DNA of 64,000 bases, from NCBI GenBank assembly GCA_002705055.1, contig PAHY01000064.1, positions 61,205 through 125,204 of the forward strand, in the 5' to 3' direction. Under the pieces are notes generated by a model. The model ran no database searches, had not been told where the DNA came from, and worked only from the letters and a program-made list of their open reading frames with translations. Shown in pieces: positions 50,400-60,305 of the stretch. This DNA is from Planctomycetota bacterium (GTDB lineage Bacteria; Planctomycetota; UBA1135). A program made the translations under genes and the position numbers. The stretch's first letter is position 1. Each line of letters opens with the position of its first letter.

Positions 50400-50531
50400 G
50401 GTGTCTCTTGGACTTTGGGTGGAGGTGTCCGGCAAATAAGGCCGGGAGAATAAGAGAAGACTCTTATGTGACAGGATGGGACGCAGGGGCACTCCGTCCC
50501 AGGTGAATTCTAGCAGAATTCGGAGTGATTC

Positions 50532-51398
50532 CTACCAGAGCCCCGGCTGCTCGGCCGGCGGCGGGGCCGGAGTGGGGCGCCGTACCCGCACGCGCGGCGC
50601 GTCCGGGCAGGGGTGGACCGCCTGGATGCGTTCGAGGCGGTAACTCTTGTAGTGGCCGTCCTCGTGGCAGAAGGCCTCCATGACCCCGGTGTTCTTGCTG
50701 GGGAAGAAGAAGCGAGGGGTCACGCGCGCCTGCATCAGATACCCATTCGCATTTCGATAATGCAGCTCGACGGCCTCGCGGGTCTGTGCGGCGTCCCAGA
50801 GCTGCGCCTTGGAGCCGCTGAGCCGGACCGGGCCGGGAGCAAAGCTGGCGACGGTAGCCCCGGAACCGAGTTGCTCCATCTTGAAACCGGCACCGCCGAT
50901 CTCGATCAGCTTCCAGAGCAGCTGCAAGGTGGTTTCGGAATCGTCGGCAGCGCGGTGGGCGCGCCCGGTGTCGATGCCGAACTCGTCGGCCAGAGCTTCC
51001 AGGCTGTTGCTGCGTCGACGCAGCAGGGAACGCGCGGCGCTGAGGGTGCAGTAGGTTTCGTTTTCCGGGGGCGAGATGCCGAGCCGGCCGCATTCGCAGG
51101 CCAGCATGGTCGCGTCGAAGGCGACGTTGTGCCCAAACAGCGGCAGCTTGCCGATCCAGTCGAGGAAATCGGGGACGACTTCGTCTGCGGTGCGGCACTG
51201 CGCGACGCTGGCGTCGTCGAGCCCGTGGACCTCGGTGGTCTTCGGGGGGATGGGCAGCTCGGGGAAGACGAGCTCCTGGAAACGCTCGACGATCTGGCTG
51301 CCGCGGACCTTGATCGCGCCGATCTCGACCAGCCGCGCCCCGGGGGGCATCCCGGTCGTTTCGGTGTCGAACACCACGAAGTCGCGCGGAAGGCCCAT
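50532..51398 (-). CDS. DnaQ-family 3'-5' exonuclease
   Basis: FVVFDTETTGMPPGARLVEIGAI, LFGHNVAFDATML, HRAADDSE. Confidence 0.88.
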   Translation of the reverse strand: MGLPRDFVVFDTETTGMPPGARLVEIGAIKVRGSQIVERFQELVFPELPIPPKTTEVHGLDDASVAQCRTADEVVPDFLDWIGKLPLFGHNVAFDATMLACECGRLGISPPENETYCTLSAARSLLRRRSNSLEALADEFGIDTGRAHRAADDSETTLQLLWKLIEIGGAGFKMEQLGSGATVASFAPGPVRLSGSKAQLWDAAQTREAVELHYRNANGYLMQARVTPRFFFPSKNTGVMEAFCHEDGHYKSYRLERIQAVHPCPDAPRVRVRRPTPAPPPAEQPGLW

Positions 51399-52130
51399 TT
51401 AGGAAGTTTGCCGCGCGGCGGAGTCCGGGTCAACACCTAGCCAGCGTTCCGTGAGCGCCGTGCCCAGATAGAACAGCGGAGTGTCCAGCAACGCGACCAG
51501 CGCCTTGAACAGCCACAGATCGAGAACCGTATTCCACATCCAGTCGACGTCCTGCGTGCCGCCGAACAGCACGACGACAACCAGCAGTGAGTCCAGAAAT
51601 TGCGACAACACCGTGCTGGCATTGTTGCGCAGCCAGAGGTGCTTGCCGCGCGTGAGCCGCTTCCAGAAGTGGAACAGGCGAATGTCGACGAACTGGGCGA
51701 CCAGATAGGCGGTCATGGACGCGGCGATGACGCGCCAGGCGTTCTGAAACACCGCGCGGTAAGTCTCGTCGTCGACGGGCGATTCGGGAATCGCCGTGAA
51801 CTGATCGCCCATCCAAAGGGTCGCCAGGACTAGCAGCGAGGTGAAGAAGCCGCAGGCGACGACTCGGTTGGCGCGCTTGCGTCCGTAGATCTCGGACAGC
51901 AGGTCCGTCACCAGGAAGGTGACCGGGTAAGGCAGCGCGCCGGCCGAAAGAGTGAAGGGCTCGGAGAAGCCGAGAAAGCCGAGGTCGACCGTCAGGAACT
52001 TGTTGGCGATCAGATTGCAGACCACCAGCGCGCCGATAAACAGCGCCGCCAGGAGGAGATACAGAGACTCGGCGCGGCCTTGCAGCGGGGCCTCGGCGAG
52101 CGGCTCATGGGCCAGCTCAAGCCGCGACAT
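51399..52130 (-). CDS. yhhQ: Queuosine precursor transporter (YhhQ/VUT family)
   Basis: NLIANKFLTVDLGF, YPVTFLVTDLLSEIYGRKRANRVV, LVAQFVDIRLFHFWK. Confidence 0.9.
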   Translation of the reverse strand: MSRLELAHEPLAEAPLQGRAESLYLLLAALFIGALVVCNLIANKFLTVDLGFLGFSEPFTLSAGALPYPVTFLVTDLLSEIYGRKRANRVVACGFFTSLLVLATLWMGDQFTAIPESPVDDETYRAVFQNAWRVIAASMTAYLVAQFVDIRLFHFWKRLTRGKHLWLRNNASTVLSQFLDSLLVVVVLFGGTQDVDWMWNTVLDLWLFKALVALLDTPLFYLGTALTERWLGVDPDSAARQTS

Positions 52131-52132
52131 GG

Positions 52133-53425
52133 CTACTTGACCGGGTAGGTCTCCAGGACCCAGGTCTTCCAGGCCTCGTCGGCCTGGCGCATCGTCCAGC
52201 CGTAGATCTCACGGAAGGCGTCCCGCTGGACATCCGCGATCGCGGCGCCGGTGCCCTGGACCTTGATCCGGCGGATGAACTCGCCGAACTTCTGCTTGTC
52301 GGTCTGAATCAGGAAGTCGATCTTCGACCAGACCACGAGGTGATCCTCGAATTGCAGATCCACGTAGTCGTTGATCCGCGACAACCGGGCAAAATCGGCG
52401 CCTTCGTCCTTCTTGACCAGCTTGCGCACGATCGGCGCCCAGTTCTCTTCCTGGTTCTCTATCAGCGCGGCGCCTTCGCCGCCGTCGAAGAAGTTGTAGC
52501 CGTGCACGTTGAGCCGGCGCATGTAGTGCGCGTAGCCTTCGCGGATCCAGGCCGGCATATCGAACAGGTACAGCATGTACCCGTCGAGGAAGTTGATCGC
52601 CAGGTTGTGGCGCAGCGCGTTGTGCAGGTGCTGATCGTGGCGCACTTTGGCCTGCTTCAGCGACATGCCGAAGCTGAGGGCGCGCGATCGCGATTGCGTG
52701 TAGCCCTCGTCGACGGTCTCGACTTTGACGTTCCAGCGTTGCGGGTGGGCCGTCTTGATGCCGCAATAGCGCAGCTTGAACTCCTGCCAGACCGCCTCAT
52801 CCTCGCAGACAAAGATCTCGAAGCGGTGGGGCTGGCCCAGGTACTGACCCATGCCGACCCACTGCGCGAAGCCCTCCGGGCGCACCTGGCCGCCGCGCGC
52901 CAGCTCGAACTCATTGATGACCGTCGTGAACTCGCCCTCAAAGGCCTGCGACAGCAGCTCTTCGTCGGGCAGCCGGCGGAAGTCCTCGTCGGTGTAGCCC
53001 ATGTGGTCGAGGAACTCGGCGTACATGTTCTCCATGCGCCAGGCCATCAGGTGCAGGCGCAGCCACGGGTCGAGGGTGCTCGTCTTGGGATCCAGGTCCG
53101 GGTAGTCCTCGGCCATCAGCGCAAGCTCGGCGCGGTAGAGCTTCCTGTCCGGGACCGGGATCTTCCACTTCTTCAGCATGCTGCCGATACGGAAGTGGGG
53201 GGTCTGGAGCCACAGCACCTCGCCGTCGATGAACAGGTCGAGCGCGACCTGCTCGTTGGTGCTGTGCATGAAGGGGAAGGGGCCATACGAGAGGCCCAGC
53301 TTCTCGAGCAGCTCGGTGTCGCCGTCGATGACGGTGTCCGGATTGTCCTTCTTACGCTGCGCCGGCGCCGGAAGCGCGAAGAGCAGCAGGAAGGGGAGCA
53401 GGAGCAGGAGGTGGCGGCGGCTCAT
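52133..53425 (-). CDS. Secreted protein of unknown function, DUF1570/peptidase-MA-like
   Basis: Signal peptide; MPAWIREGYAHYM motif without a clear HExxH. Confidence 0.5.
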   Translation of the reverse strand: MSRRHLLLLLPFLLLFALPAPAQRKKDNPDTVIDGDTELLEKLGLSYGPFPFMHSTNEQVALDLFIDGEVLWLQTPHFRIGSMLKKWKIPVPDRKLYRAELALMAEDYPDLDPKTSTLDPWLRLHLMAWRMENMYAEFLDHMGYTDEDFRRLPDEELLSQAFEGEFTTVINEFELARGGQVRPEGFAQWVGMGQYLGQPHRFEIFVCEDEAVWQEFKLRYCGIKTAHPQRWNVKVETVDEGYTQSRSRALSFGMSLKQAKVRHDQHLHNALRHNLAINFLDGYMLYLFDMPAWIREGYAHYMRRLNVHGYNFFDGGEGAALIENQEENWAPIVRKLVKKDEGADFARLSRINDYVDLQFEDHLVVWSKIDFLIQTDKQKFGEFIRRIKVQGTGAAIADVQRDAFREIYGWTMRQADEAWKTWVLETYPVK

Positions 53426-54192
53426 TGCAACAGCGGATCGTCGAGGACGCGACCGCGGACAAAGCTCCGCGGGAGCACACGCATCAGCGCGGAATCACCC
53501 GCAAGAGGCAGTGTAGCCCACTCCTGGCGCGCCGCGTTCTGGTCGGCTTCGTCTCCGACCGGGTAGACCAGCCGGCGCAGCATGACCCCGGCGCGGCTGC
53601 GCACCCCTTCGCCGCGCGCTTCCACGTAGACGATTTCCCAGCCCTTGAGCGTGGGGACCGGGCCGAACCAGGCGCCCGGCTCGAGAACCGCGACCTCGGC
53701 GGAAACGCGTGCGCCCAGCGCGAAGGGGGTGGGCGATTTCATGATCGGCGGGGGCTCCGTGCCCTGCTCCTGGAGCAGCGCGAAGAAGTTCTCGCCCTGA
53801 CGAATGCGCTCGGCCGCCGCTTCGGCTTCGGCCTGGGCGGCTTCGCTGCGCTCTGGGAAGCGGGCATGCAGCAGCAGGCTCGGGGCCAGCCCGCCATCCA
53901 GCAGATGCCAGGCCAGGCTGCCGGCACCCCAGGCAGCGTAGGTTTCGCGCAGCTGGAGCAGCGAACGGCGCAGCAGGCCGTCAGGCAGCGCGTGGCCGCC
54001 GACCTCGAAGTGCAGCGGCGTGGCTTCAGATTCGACCAGCGCCCAATCGAGCGCGGGCTGAGCCTGGGAGGCCTGGCCGGTGCGCCGCCCCTCGGCCGCC
54101 GGATCTTCGCCCGGGGCCTGCGGGCCGCACGACACAAGTGCTGCAGCTCCAAGAAGAAATGCTGAAACGATCGGGCGGAAGCGCGTTTTCAC
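53422..54192 (-). CDS. Putative lipoprotein with parvulin-like C-terminal region
   Basis: GTG start VKTRFRPIVSAFLLGAAALVSCG lipobox; FGPVPTLKGWEIVYVEARGEG; ORF-track extension is antisense to 54265..55827. Confidence 0.6.
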   Translation of the reverse strand: MKTRFRPIVSAFLLGAAALVSCGPQAPGEDPAAEGRRTGQASQAQPALDWALVESEATPLHFEVGGHALPDGLLRRSLLQLRETYAAWGAGSLAWHLLDGGLAPSLLLHARFPERSEAAQAEAEAAAERIRQGENFFALLQEQGTEPPPIMKSPTPFALGARVSAEVAVLEPGAWFGPVPTLKGWEIVYVEARGEGVRSRAGVMLRRLVYPVGDEADQNAARQEWATLPLAGDSALMRVLPRSFVRGRVLDDPLLQ

Positions 54193-54264
54193 CTTGGGAC
54201 GAATCGAAGACCCTCGCCGGGGCGCAGGGTAGAATACGGGACCCGATTGGTTTCGGAGAAACGC

Positions 54265-55827
54265 ATGATCCGCCACATCCTTGTTGTGCTGTTCCTTGGC
54301 CTGCTGGCCACTCTGACCCCTGCGCTTGCCGCCCAGGAGGGCGGTGCCACCGCGGCGCCTGCGCAGCTCACCGCCGAAAACTGCAGCGAGCTGGCCCCTG
54401 AGGTCCAGCACGCGCTGGTGTTCTCGGTCGGCACGCCGCGCCTTTATCAGGCTCTGCAGGCGCTGCTGATCGAAACCGAGTTCGATCGCCGCAAGGAAGC
54501 CGGCCTGCGCGTCGATTTCGCGGAAGTCACGGAGCTCGACGTGGAACAGCGGATTCAGCGCACGATCGGCGACTTCGTGGACAAGAACCCAGACTTGGAT
54601 TTCTGGGCACAGGTCGACGCCGCCGGCTTCGATGAGAAGTCCTACCGCGAGGAGATCCGCCGCAACCTGGTGCTGGAGCGCCTGTATTTCCCGCCGAACT
54701 TCGACGACTGGCCCACCGACATCCTCAAGGAGGTCTTCGGGGGCGAAGACGAGGGCTCGCTGTGGACCTCGATGATCTCGAAGATGCCCGAAGAGCTGCA
54801 GAAGCAGCGCGACGCCGGGCAGCCCGGCGAGATTCACCCCACCACGATGCAGGTCTTCCTGCGTCCGGCGATCTTCGGCTACCTGATGGACAACGCCGAG
54901 ATCAAGTACCCCTTCGATGGCCTGCCTGACGGCGTCGCTCTCAGCGTCAACGGCAAGGAGGTCCAGACGGTGGACCTGCTCAAGCTGTTCGCCGATGTCG
55001 TTTCCGACGTCGAGCTGCAGCGCGCCCGCGACTGGGTGGACGTGGTGGCCAAAACGCGCGCCGCCCTCGAGGCCGAAGGCGTCCTCATGAGCAACGAAGA
55101 GACGCTCGCCCTGGTCGAGGAAGAGCGCAAGGAGTACATCGGCTCGGTCGTGACCTACGAGCAGATCGCGCTCGAGTTCATGGGCTTCCCCAGCCTCGAG
55201 CTCTACCACGCCTACAAGCAGCTGCGCGAGTCGTACCGCAAGACCTTGCCGGATCCCTACTCCGAAGAGGTCATGGACGAGCACCTGAAGAATCGTCTCA
55301 ACTTCATCGGTAACGGCCAGGTCACCGCCGAGGTGATTCTGATCTCCGCCCACGACCTCGACACCGGCACCTGGCCGCAGTCGGGATCCTGGGAGGCCGC
55401 GCGCAAGCGCTCGGAGAACGTGGTCCGCGAGCTGCTGGCCGAGAAGCCCTGGAACGAGGTGCTCAGCCAGTACAGCGAGTACCCGGCCAAGACGCGTGGT
55501 TCGCAGCCCGGCATGCCGCAGCCCCAGCGCGGCCGCTTCGGCTCGCAGATGCGCAACCCGCTGCGTCAGTTCATCGGCGAGAACGACTACACCGATTTCC
55601 TGCTCGGCCACTCGGTGGCGGACCACATCTTCTTCGAAGCAGAGAAGGGTGCGGTCTACGGCCCGGTCGAAGGCGTCTACGGCTTCTACATCTACAAGCT
55701 GATGTCGCGCTCGGATCCGACCAAGCAGCCGGACTGGCGCAACGACGAGCGGGATGCCTACTTCGTCCGTGACGACTACCTGAACGTCAAGTTCCTGGAG
55801 TACGTCTCGGGCGTCATGAATCGCTAA
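54265..55827 (+). CDS. SurA-like peptidylprolyl isomerase domain protein, secreted
   Basis: Signal peptide; long helical N-domain, YGPVEGVYGFYIYKLMSR C-terminal parvulin-like end; ATG preceded by GGAGAA. Confidence 0.6.
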   Translation: MIRHILVVLFLGLLATLTPALAAQEGGATAAPAQLTAENCSELAPEVQHALVFSVGTPRLYQALQALLIETEFDRRKEAGLRVDFAEVTELDVEQRIQRTIGDFVDKNPDLDFWAQVDAAGFDEKSYREEIRRNLVLERLYFPPNFDDWPTDILKEVFGGEDEGSLWTSMISKMPEELQKQRDAGQPGEIHPTTMQVFLRPAIFGYLMDNAEIKYPFDGLPDGVALSVNGKEVQTVDLLKLFADVVSDVELQRARDWVDVVAKTRAALEAEGVLMSNEETLALVEEERKEYIGSVVTYEQIALEFMGFPSLELYHAYKQLRESYRKTLPDPYSEEVMDEHLKNRLNFIGNGQVTAEVILISAHDLDTGTWPQSGSWEAARKRSENVVRELLAEKPWNEVLSQYSEYPAKTRGSQPGMPQPQRGRFGSQMRNPLRQFIGENDYTDFLLGHSVADHIFFEAEKGAVYGPVEGVYGFYIYKLMSRSDPTKQPDWRNDERDAYFVRDDYLNVKFLEYVSGVMNR

Positions 55828-55863
55828 GCTGCGGGGGCGTCATCCGGCGCCCTCGTCCTGCGT

Positions 55864-57750
55864 TTGGCCCGTCGAGCCCGACTCCGCGAGACGGCCAGTC
55901 GTCTCGGACCGTACCTGCGTCGCTACCGCGGCACGGCGATCCTCATCGTCGTGCTTGGCGCGGTGGCCGCGGCGGGCGGCCGCTTGACGCTGATCCTGAT
56001 TGACCCGCTGGTCAATCTGCTGTTCCCCGAGCAGCCCACCGCGGCGGTCGACAGGAATGGCGAGGCTTCGCTGCTAGACCGCTTCTCGGACGGCTGGCTG
56101 CTGCCCAAGCTCGAGGGCGTGAGCTGGTTCGGCTGGAGCCCCGAGGTCACGACCGTGGCGATTCTGGTCGGCCTCATGGTCGGCGCGGCGGTCTTCTTCT
56201 CGATCCTGCAGTACATCTTCCTGCGCCTGTCGCGGATGATCGGGATCTGGATGATCGTCGATCTGCGGCAAGATCTGGCGGAACACCTACTGCGGCTTGG
56301 CATGCGTTTCCACGGCGGCCGCCGGATCGGCGACGTCGTATCGCGGATGACCGCCGATGTCAGCACCAGCCTGCGGCTGCTGAACATCCTGGTCGAAGAG
56401 CTCATCCAGGGGCCTTTCAACATCTTGGCTTCGCTGTTCCTGGCCTACGCGGCCGCGCCGACGGCCACCCTCGCGATGCTGGTGTTCATCCCGCTGCTGG
56501 CTTGGCCGGTCATGAAGATTGGTCCGCGGGTGCGGCGGCGCAGCACGCGTTCGCAGGAAAAGCTCGGCGACACGACGCAGTCGCTGATGGAAATGCTGGC
56601 CGGGATCCGAGTGGTCAAGGCCTTCCGGCTCGAGGACTTCCAGGCCGAGGAGTTTCGCAAGGCCAACCAGGAGTTCGTCGATCAGACCGATCGCATGGTG
56701 CGGGCGCAGGCCGCGAGTCGAGGCATTACCGCCTTCATCGCGCAGGCTGGCATGGGGCTGATCGTCGGCGCGATGGTGCTGGTGCAGCTAGCAGGCATGG
56801 AGATCTTCTCCGATGCCGGCAAGATGACCCTGTTCTTCCTGGGCATCGGCACGATGTTCGCGCACGTCAAGCGCTTGACCAAGGCGCTGTCGAACATCTA
56901 CGTCTCGATGGGCGCGACGGATCGCATCTTCGAGGTCTTCGACATGCCGCTCGACGAGCGCGCGGCCGATCAGGGCGCCGAGTTCTCGGGGCTGCACGAG
57001 TCGATCGTCTTCGACGGCGTCGGTTTTGACTACGGCACCGGCGACCGGCCCGCCTTGAGCGAGGTCAGCTTCACGGTGCGCCGCGGCGAGCGGATTGCGC
57101 TGGTAGGGCCGAGCGGGGCCGGCAAGAGCACGCTGCTCGATCTGCTGGCGCGTTTCTACGAACCGACTAGCGGCCAAATCCGAGTCGATGGCCAGCCGCT
57201 CGAGGGCGTCCGCCGGGATCAGTGGCTGGATCGTCTCGCGGTCGTGTCGCAGCGACCCTTCCTGTTCCAGTCCACCCTCGCTGCCAACGTGCAGCTGGGG
57301 CGCGCGGCCGCGACCGAGCAGGAGATCCTGCAGGCGCTCGAAGCCGCGCAACTCGGCGACATGGTGGCGGAGCTGCCCGAAGGCCTCGAGACCGAGGTGG
57401 GCGAACAGGGCGCGCGGCTCAGCGGCGGTCAGGCGCAGCGCGTCACCATCGCGCGTGCCCTGCTGCGCGACGCCGACCTCCTGCTGCTCGACGAAGCGAC
57501 CTCCGCGCTGGACAGCGAGAGCGAACGCAAGGTGCAGGAGGCGCTCCATCGCCTGCTGGCGGGCCGCACTGCCTTCGTGATCGCCCACCGGCTGTCGACC
57601 ATTCAGGACTGCGACCGCATCTTCGTGCTGGAAGAGGGCCGCATCATCGAGGACGGCTCGCACGAAGAGCTAGTGGCGCAGGGCGGCGTCTACGCGCGCA
57701 TGTGGGCGCTGCAGTCGCTCGGCGAAGAGCCCAGCCCCGCCGAGGCCTAG
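55864..57750 (+). CDS. ABC transporter, permease-ATPase fusion (MsbA-like)
   Basis: ALVGPSGAGKSTLLDLLARFYEP, LSGGQAQRVTIARALLRDADLLLLDEATSALD. Confidence 0.93.
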   Translation: MARRARLRETASRLGPYLRRYRGTAILIVVLGAVAAAGGRLTLILIDPLVNLLFPEQPTAAVDRNGEASLLDRFSDGWLLPKLEGVSWFGWSPEVTTVAILVGLMVGAAVFFSILQYIFLRLSRMIGIWMIVDLRQDLAEHLLRLGMRFHGGRRIGDVVSRMTADVSTSLRLLNILVEELIQGPFNILASLFLAYAAAPTATLAMLVFIPLLAWPVMKIGPRVRRRSTRSQEKLGDTTQSLMEMLAGIRVVKAFRLEDFQAEEFRKANQEFVDQTDRMVRAQAASRGITAFIAQAGMGLIVGAMVLVQLAGMEIFSDAGKMTLFFLGIGTMFAHVKRLTKALSNIYVSMGATDRIFEVFDMPLDERAADQGAEFSGLHESIVFDGVGFDYGTGDRPALSEVSFTVRRGERIALVGPSGAGKSTLLDLLARFYEPTSGQIRVDGQPLEGVRRDQWLDRLAVVSQRPFLFQSTLAANVQLGRAAATEQEILQALEAAQLGDMVAELPEGLETEVGEQGARLSGGQAQRVTIARALLRDADLLLLDEATSALDSESERKVQEALHRLLAGRTAFVIAHRLSTIQDCDRIFVLEEGRIIEDGSHEELVAQGGVYARMWALQSLGEEPSPAEA

Positions 57751-58247
57751 GCCGCCGGGCCCAGCAGCACGACGGCGGTCACATCGACCGCTTCCACCTC
57801 AGAGCCGACGCCTTCGCGCGTCTTGCCCTTGAGGTTGACCCGGTCGAGCGGCAGCTCAAAGAGCTGGGCGAGGTGAGCGCGGATCTCGGCTCGGCGCGGA
57901 GCGATGCGCGGCCGGTCACACTGAATCGCCAGGTCGATCGACCAGCAGCGCAGGCCCTGCTCGGCGACCTGCTGCAGCGCGGTACGCAGCAGCGTGGTCG
58001 AATCCGCCCCCTGATAGCGCGGGTCGGTGTCCGGGAACAGGGTGCCCAGGTCATCCAGTCCGGCCGCCCCGAGCACCGCGTCGGTCAGCGCGTGCAGGAC
58101 CGCATCGCCATCGGAGTGACCCTGGGGGCCGACCGGGCAATCTGCGAAGTGCACTCCGCCGAGCATGCAGGCCCTACCGGCCACCAGCCGATGGCGATCC
58201 GTGCCCAAGCCGATGCGGGGGAGCGGAGAGAAGTCGAATCGAGTCAT
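57747..58247 (-). CDS. ispF: 2-C-methyl-D-erythritol 2,4-cyclodiphosphate synthase
   Basis: RIGLGTDRHRL, GHSDGDAVLHALTDAVLGAAGLDDLGTLFPDTD. Confidence 0.93.
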   Translation of the reverse strand: MTRFDFSPLPRIGLGTDRHRLVAGRACMLGGVHFADCPVGPQGHSDGDAVLHALTDAVLGAAGLDDLGTLFPDTDPRYQGADSTTLLRTALQQVAEQGLRCWSIDLAIQCDRPRIAPRRAEIRAHLAQLFELPLDRVNLKGKTREGVGSEVEAVDVTAVVLLGPAA

Positions 58248-58933
58248 CGGGCAGCGATCAGAGCCCGCGCGAGCGCGAGATCATCCGGGGTGGTCAGTTT
58301 GAAGTTGCTGGCCGGGGCCGGGACGAGCGCGGGGCGCAGGCCGCGCCGCTCGAGCAGCATGCACTCATCGGTGGGAAGGCCGTCGGCAAGGTCCCAGTGC
58401 GCGAAGGCCTCGAGCAGCAGCTCGCGCCGCGCGCCCTGGGGGGTCTGGGCTCGCCACAGACCCTCGCGTGGGATGGTCTCGTCGACGACCCCTCCGGGGG
58501 CTTCGCGCTTCAGCGTGTCGGCGAGCGGCTCGGCGGCCAGCGCGCAGCCGTGTTCGCGCGCCGCGCGGGCGACCGCGTCGATCGTCTCCGGGGCGACCAG
58601 CACGCGCGCGGCATCGTGCACCAGCACGACGCCACTCTCGGTCGAGGTGGCCTCGCAGCCGTTGCGGGAAGACAGCCAGCGCTCGGCGCCGCCGGCGACG
58701 ACACGATCCGCGCCCAGCTCCTCGGCGCTGTGCTGCCAGCGCGCGCGCAGTGCATCGGCATCGTCGGGGTTGAGCACCACCACGATCTCGCGCACACAGC
58801 GCGCGGCTCGCACGCTACGCAGCACGTGGGCGAGCACTGCTTCGCCGTCCAGCTCGAGCAGTGCCTTGTTGTGGCCTCCCATGCGCCGACCCTGGCCGGC
58901 TGCGACCACGACCACCGAAGTGTCGGCCTGCAT
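58244..58933 (-). CDS. ispD: 2-C-methyl-D-erythritol 4-phosphate cytidylyltransferase
   Basis: VVVAAGQGRRMGGHNKALLEL, VLVHDAARV, AQTPQGARREL, ATG 58933. Confidence 0.93.
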   Translation of the reverse strand: MQADTSVVVVAAGQGRRMGGHNKALLELDGEAVLAHVLRSVRAARCVREIVVVLNPDDADALRARWQHSAEELGADRVVAGGAERWLSSRNGCEATSTESGVVLVHDAARVLVAPETIDAVARAAREHGCALAAEPLADTLKREAPGGVVDETIPREGLWRAQTPQGARRELLLEAFAHWDLADGLPTDECMLLERRGLRPALVPAPASNFKLTTPDDLALARALIAAR

Positions 58934-58987
58934 GGCGCGGAGTCTAGCAGGTGGCAGAGGCCGGGTCCTGCGAGCTAGCATGGGGCG

Positions 58988-59530
58988 ATGGCGGAGACCG
59001 TCCTGGGCGTGGATCCGGGGACCCAGCGCGCCGGCTGGGCTCTGGTAGGCCGCGCATCGGATGGGCGGGCGGTGCATGTCGCCAGCGGGGCCTGGGCGCT
59101 GGGCGGGTCGCGGGTTCCCGTGGCCGAGCGTCTGGTGCGGTTGCGCCAGGAACTGGCTGCACTGCTCCAGGATTACCGGCCCGAACTGCTGGCCCTCGAG
59201 GCCGCCTTCTTCGGCAAGAACGCCCGCAGCGCGCTGCGGCTTGGCGAGGCGCGCGGAGTCGTGCTTGTGACCGCGCAGGAGCACGGCATGCAGCTGATCG
59301 AGCTGCCGCCGGCTCAGGTTAAGCGTCGGGTCACGGGCGCAGGGGCTGCCAGCAAAGAGCAGGTGGCGCGTCTGGTGGCCGCGCAGCTGGGGCTGGACGA
59401 GGCGGAGTTCGGCTGCACTGATCAGAGCGACGCGGCGGCGGTGGCTTACTGCGGGCTGCTTGAGACCTCCATGCAGCTCGGGGCCGCGACCGGGCGCCTC
59501 CGACTTCCTCCGGGAGCCAGCCTGCAATGA
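58988..59530 (+). CDS. ruvC: Holliday junction resolvase RuvC
   Basis: VLGVDPGTQRAGWAL, LALEAAFFGKNARSALRLGEARGVVL, QSDAAAVAYCGL. Confidence 0.92.
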   Translation: MAETVLGVDPGTQRAGWALVGRASDGRAVHVASGAWALGGSRVPVAERLVRLRQELAALLQDYRPELLALEAAFFGKNARSALRLGEARGVVLVTAQEHGMQLIELPPAQVKRRVTGAGAASKEQVARLVAAQLGLDEAEFGCTDQSDAAAVAYCGLLETSMQLGAATGRLRLPPGASLQ

Positions 59531-60267
59531 GCGAAGCCCAGAAGGGAATGAAGAAGGAGGTGCGGCGCGCGCTGCTGCAGCGCCCCGAATGGGTCGAGCC
59601 CGGGGTCCTGCTTCAGGATCAGGCTCTGGTGCTGCCCGGCGGTCGCAAGATCCGGCTCCACGGAGTGGACGTGCTGGGGCGACCCTGCCCCGTCGGAGTC
59701 TTCAAAGAGCTCGACGCCGAGGCCTATGACTGGATGCTCGCGGTGCTGTGTGCTTTTCGCGATGGCTTGCTCGGTGGCGATCCGGTGTATGCCCGGGGGC
59801 GCGAGCCGCGCCTGTTTGTGATCGCGCCCTGGTATCGGCCCGAGGATCTCGCCCGGCTGGCCCTGCTTGACGAAGCGGCCCCGGTGCGGGCGCTGCGGGT
59901 GCGTCGCCGGGCCGGCGCATGGGCGACCGAGCTGATTCACCCACGCGCGGACTTCCCGGACGAGTTCGAGCGCTGGGTCGACGCCGCGCCGACTGGCGCG
60001 GAAGGCTTCCTGAGCCGGCTGCGGGCGGCCTGCCTGCGCGGGGTGCATCGCTGTGATTTCCAGGGCGAGCCCTGGCCGCTCCTGATCTCGGGGCCCGGTG
60101 GGCCGCTCGCTGCGATCCACCGCGAAGGCGAGCGCCTGCTTTATCTCGCGGTGCACGAACCGGGGCAGCCCCCGGAGCTGGTCGATCTGCGCTCGGAATC
60201 GGGGCAGGACGCCGCGATCGATCACGTGCTGCGCAGCCGGATCGGCGCCGACCTGGTCGCCAGCTAG
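59527..60267 (+). CDS. Hypothetical protein
   Basis: ORF with ATGA overlap to ruvC; no recognised motif. Confidence 0.6.
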   Translation: MSEAQKGMKKEVRRALLQRPEWVEPGVLLQDQALVLPGGRKIRLHGVDVLGRPCPVGVFKELDAEAYDWMLAVLCAFRDGLLGGDPVYARGREPRLFVIAPWYRPEDLARLALLDEAAPVRALRVRRRAGAWATELIHPRADFPDEFERWVDAAPTGAEGFLSRLRAACLRGVHRCDFQGEPWPLLISGPGGPLAAIHREGERLLYLAVHEPGQPPELVDLRSESGQDAAIDHVLRSRIGADLVAS

Positions 60268-60305
60268 ATTCTGTCACCTTCTTCGGTCCCCCCCGTCTTC
60301 CGGGT

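Noticed and set aside
54193-55626. N-terminal extension of the 734-aa minus ORF
   Set aside because: Antisense to the secreted PPIase-like gene; signal peptide/lipobox starts at the GTG at 54192.
58934-59527. N-terminal extension of ispD ORF
   Set aside because: Antisense to ruvC; IspD starts cleanly at ATG 58933.
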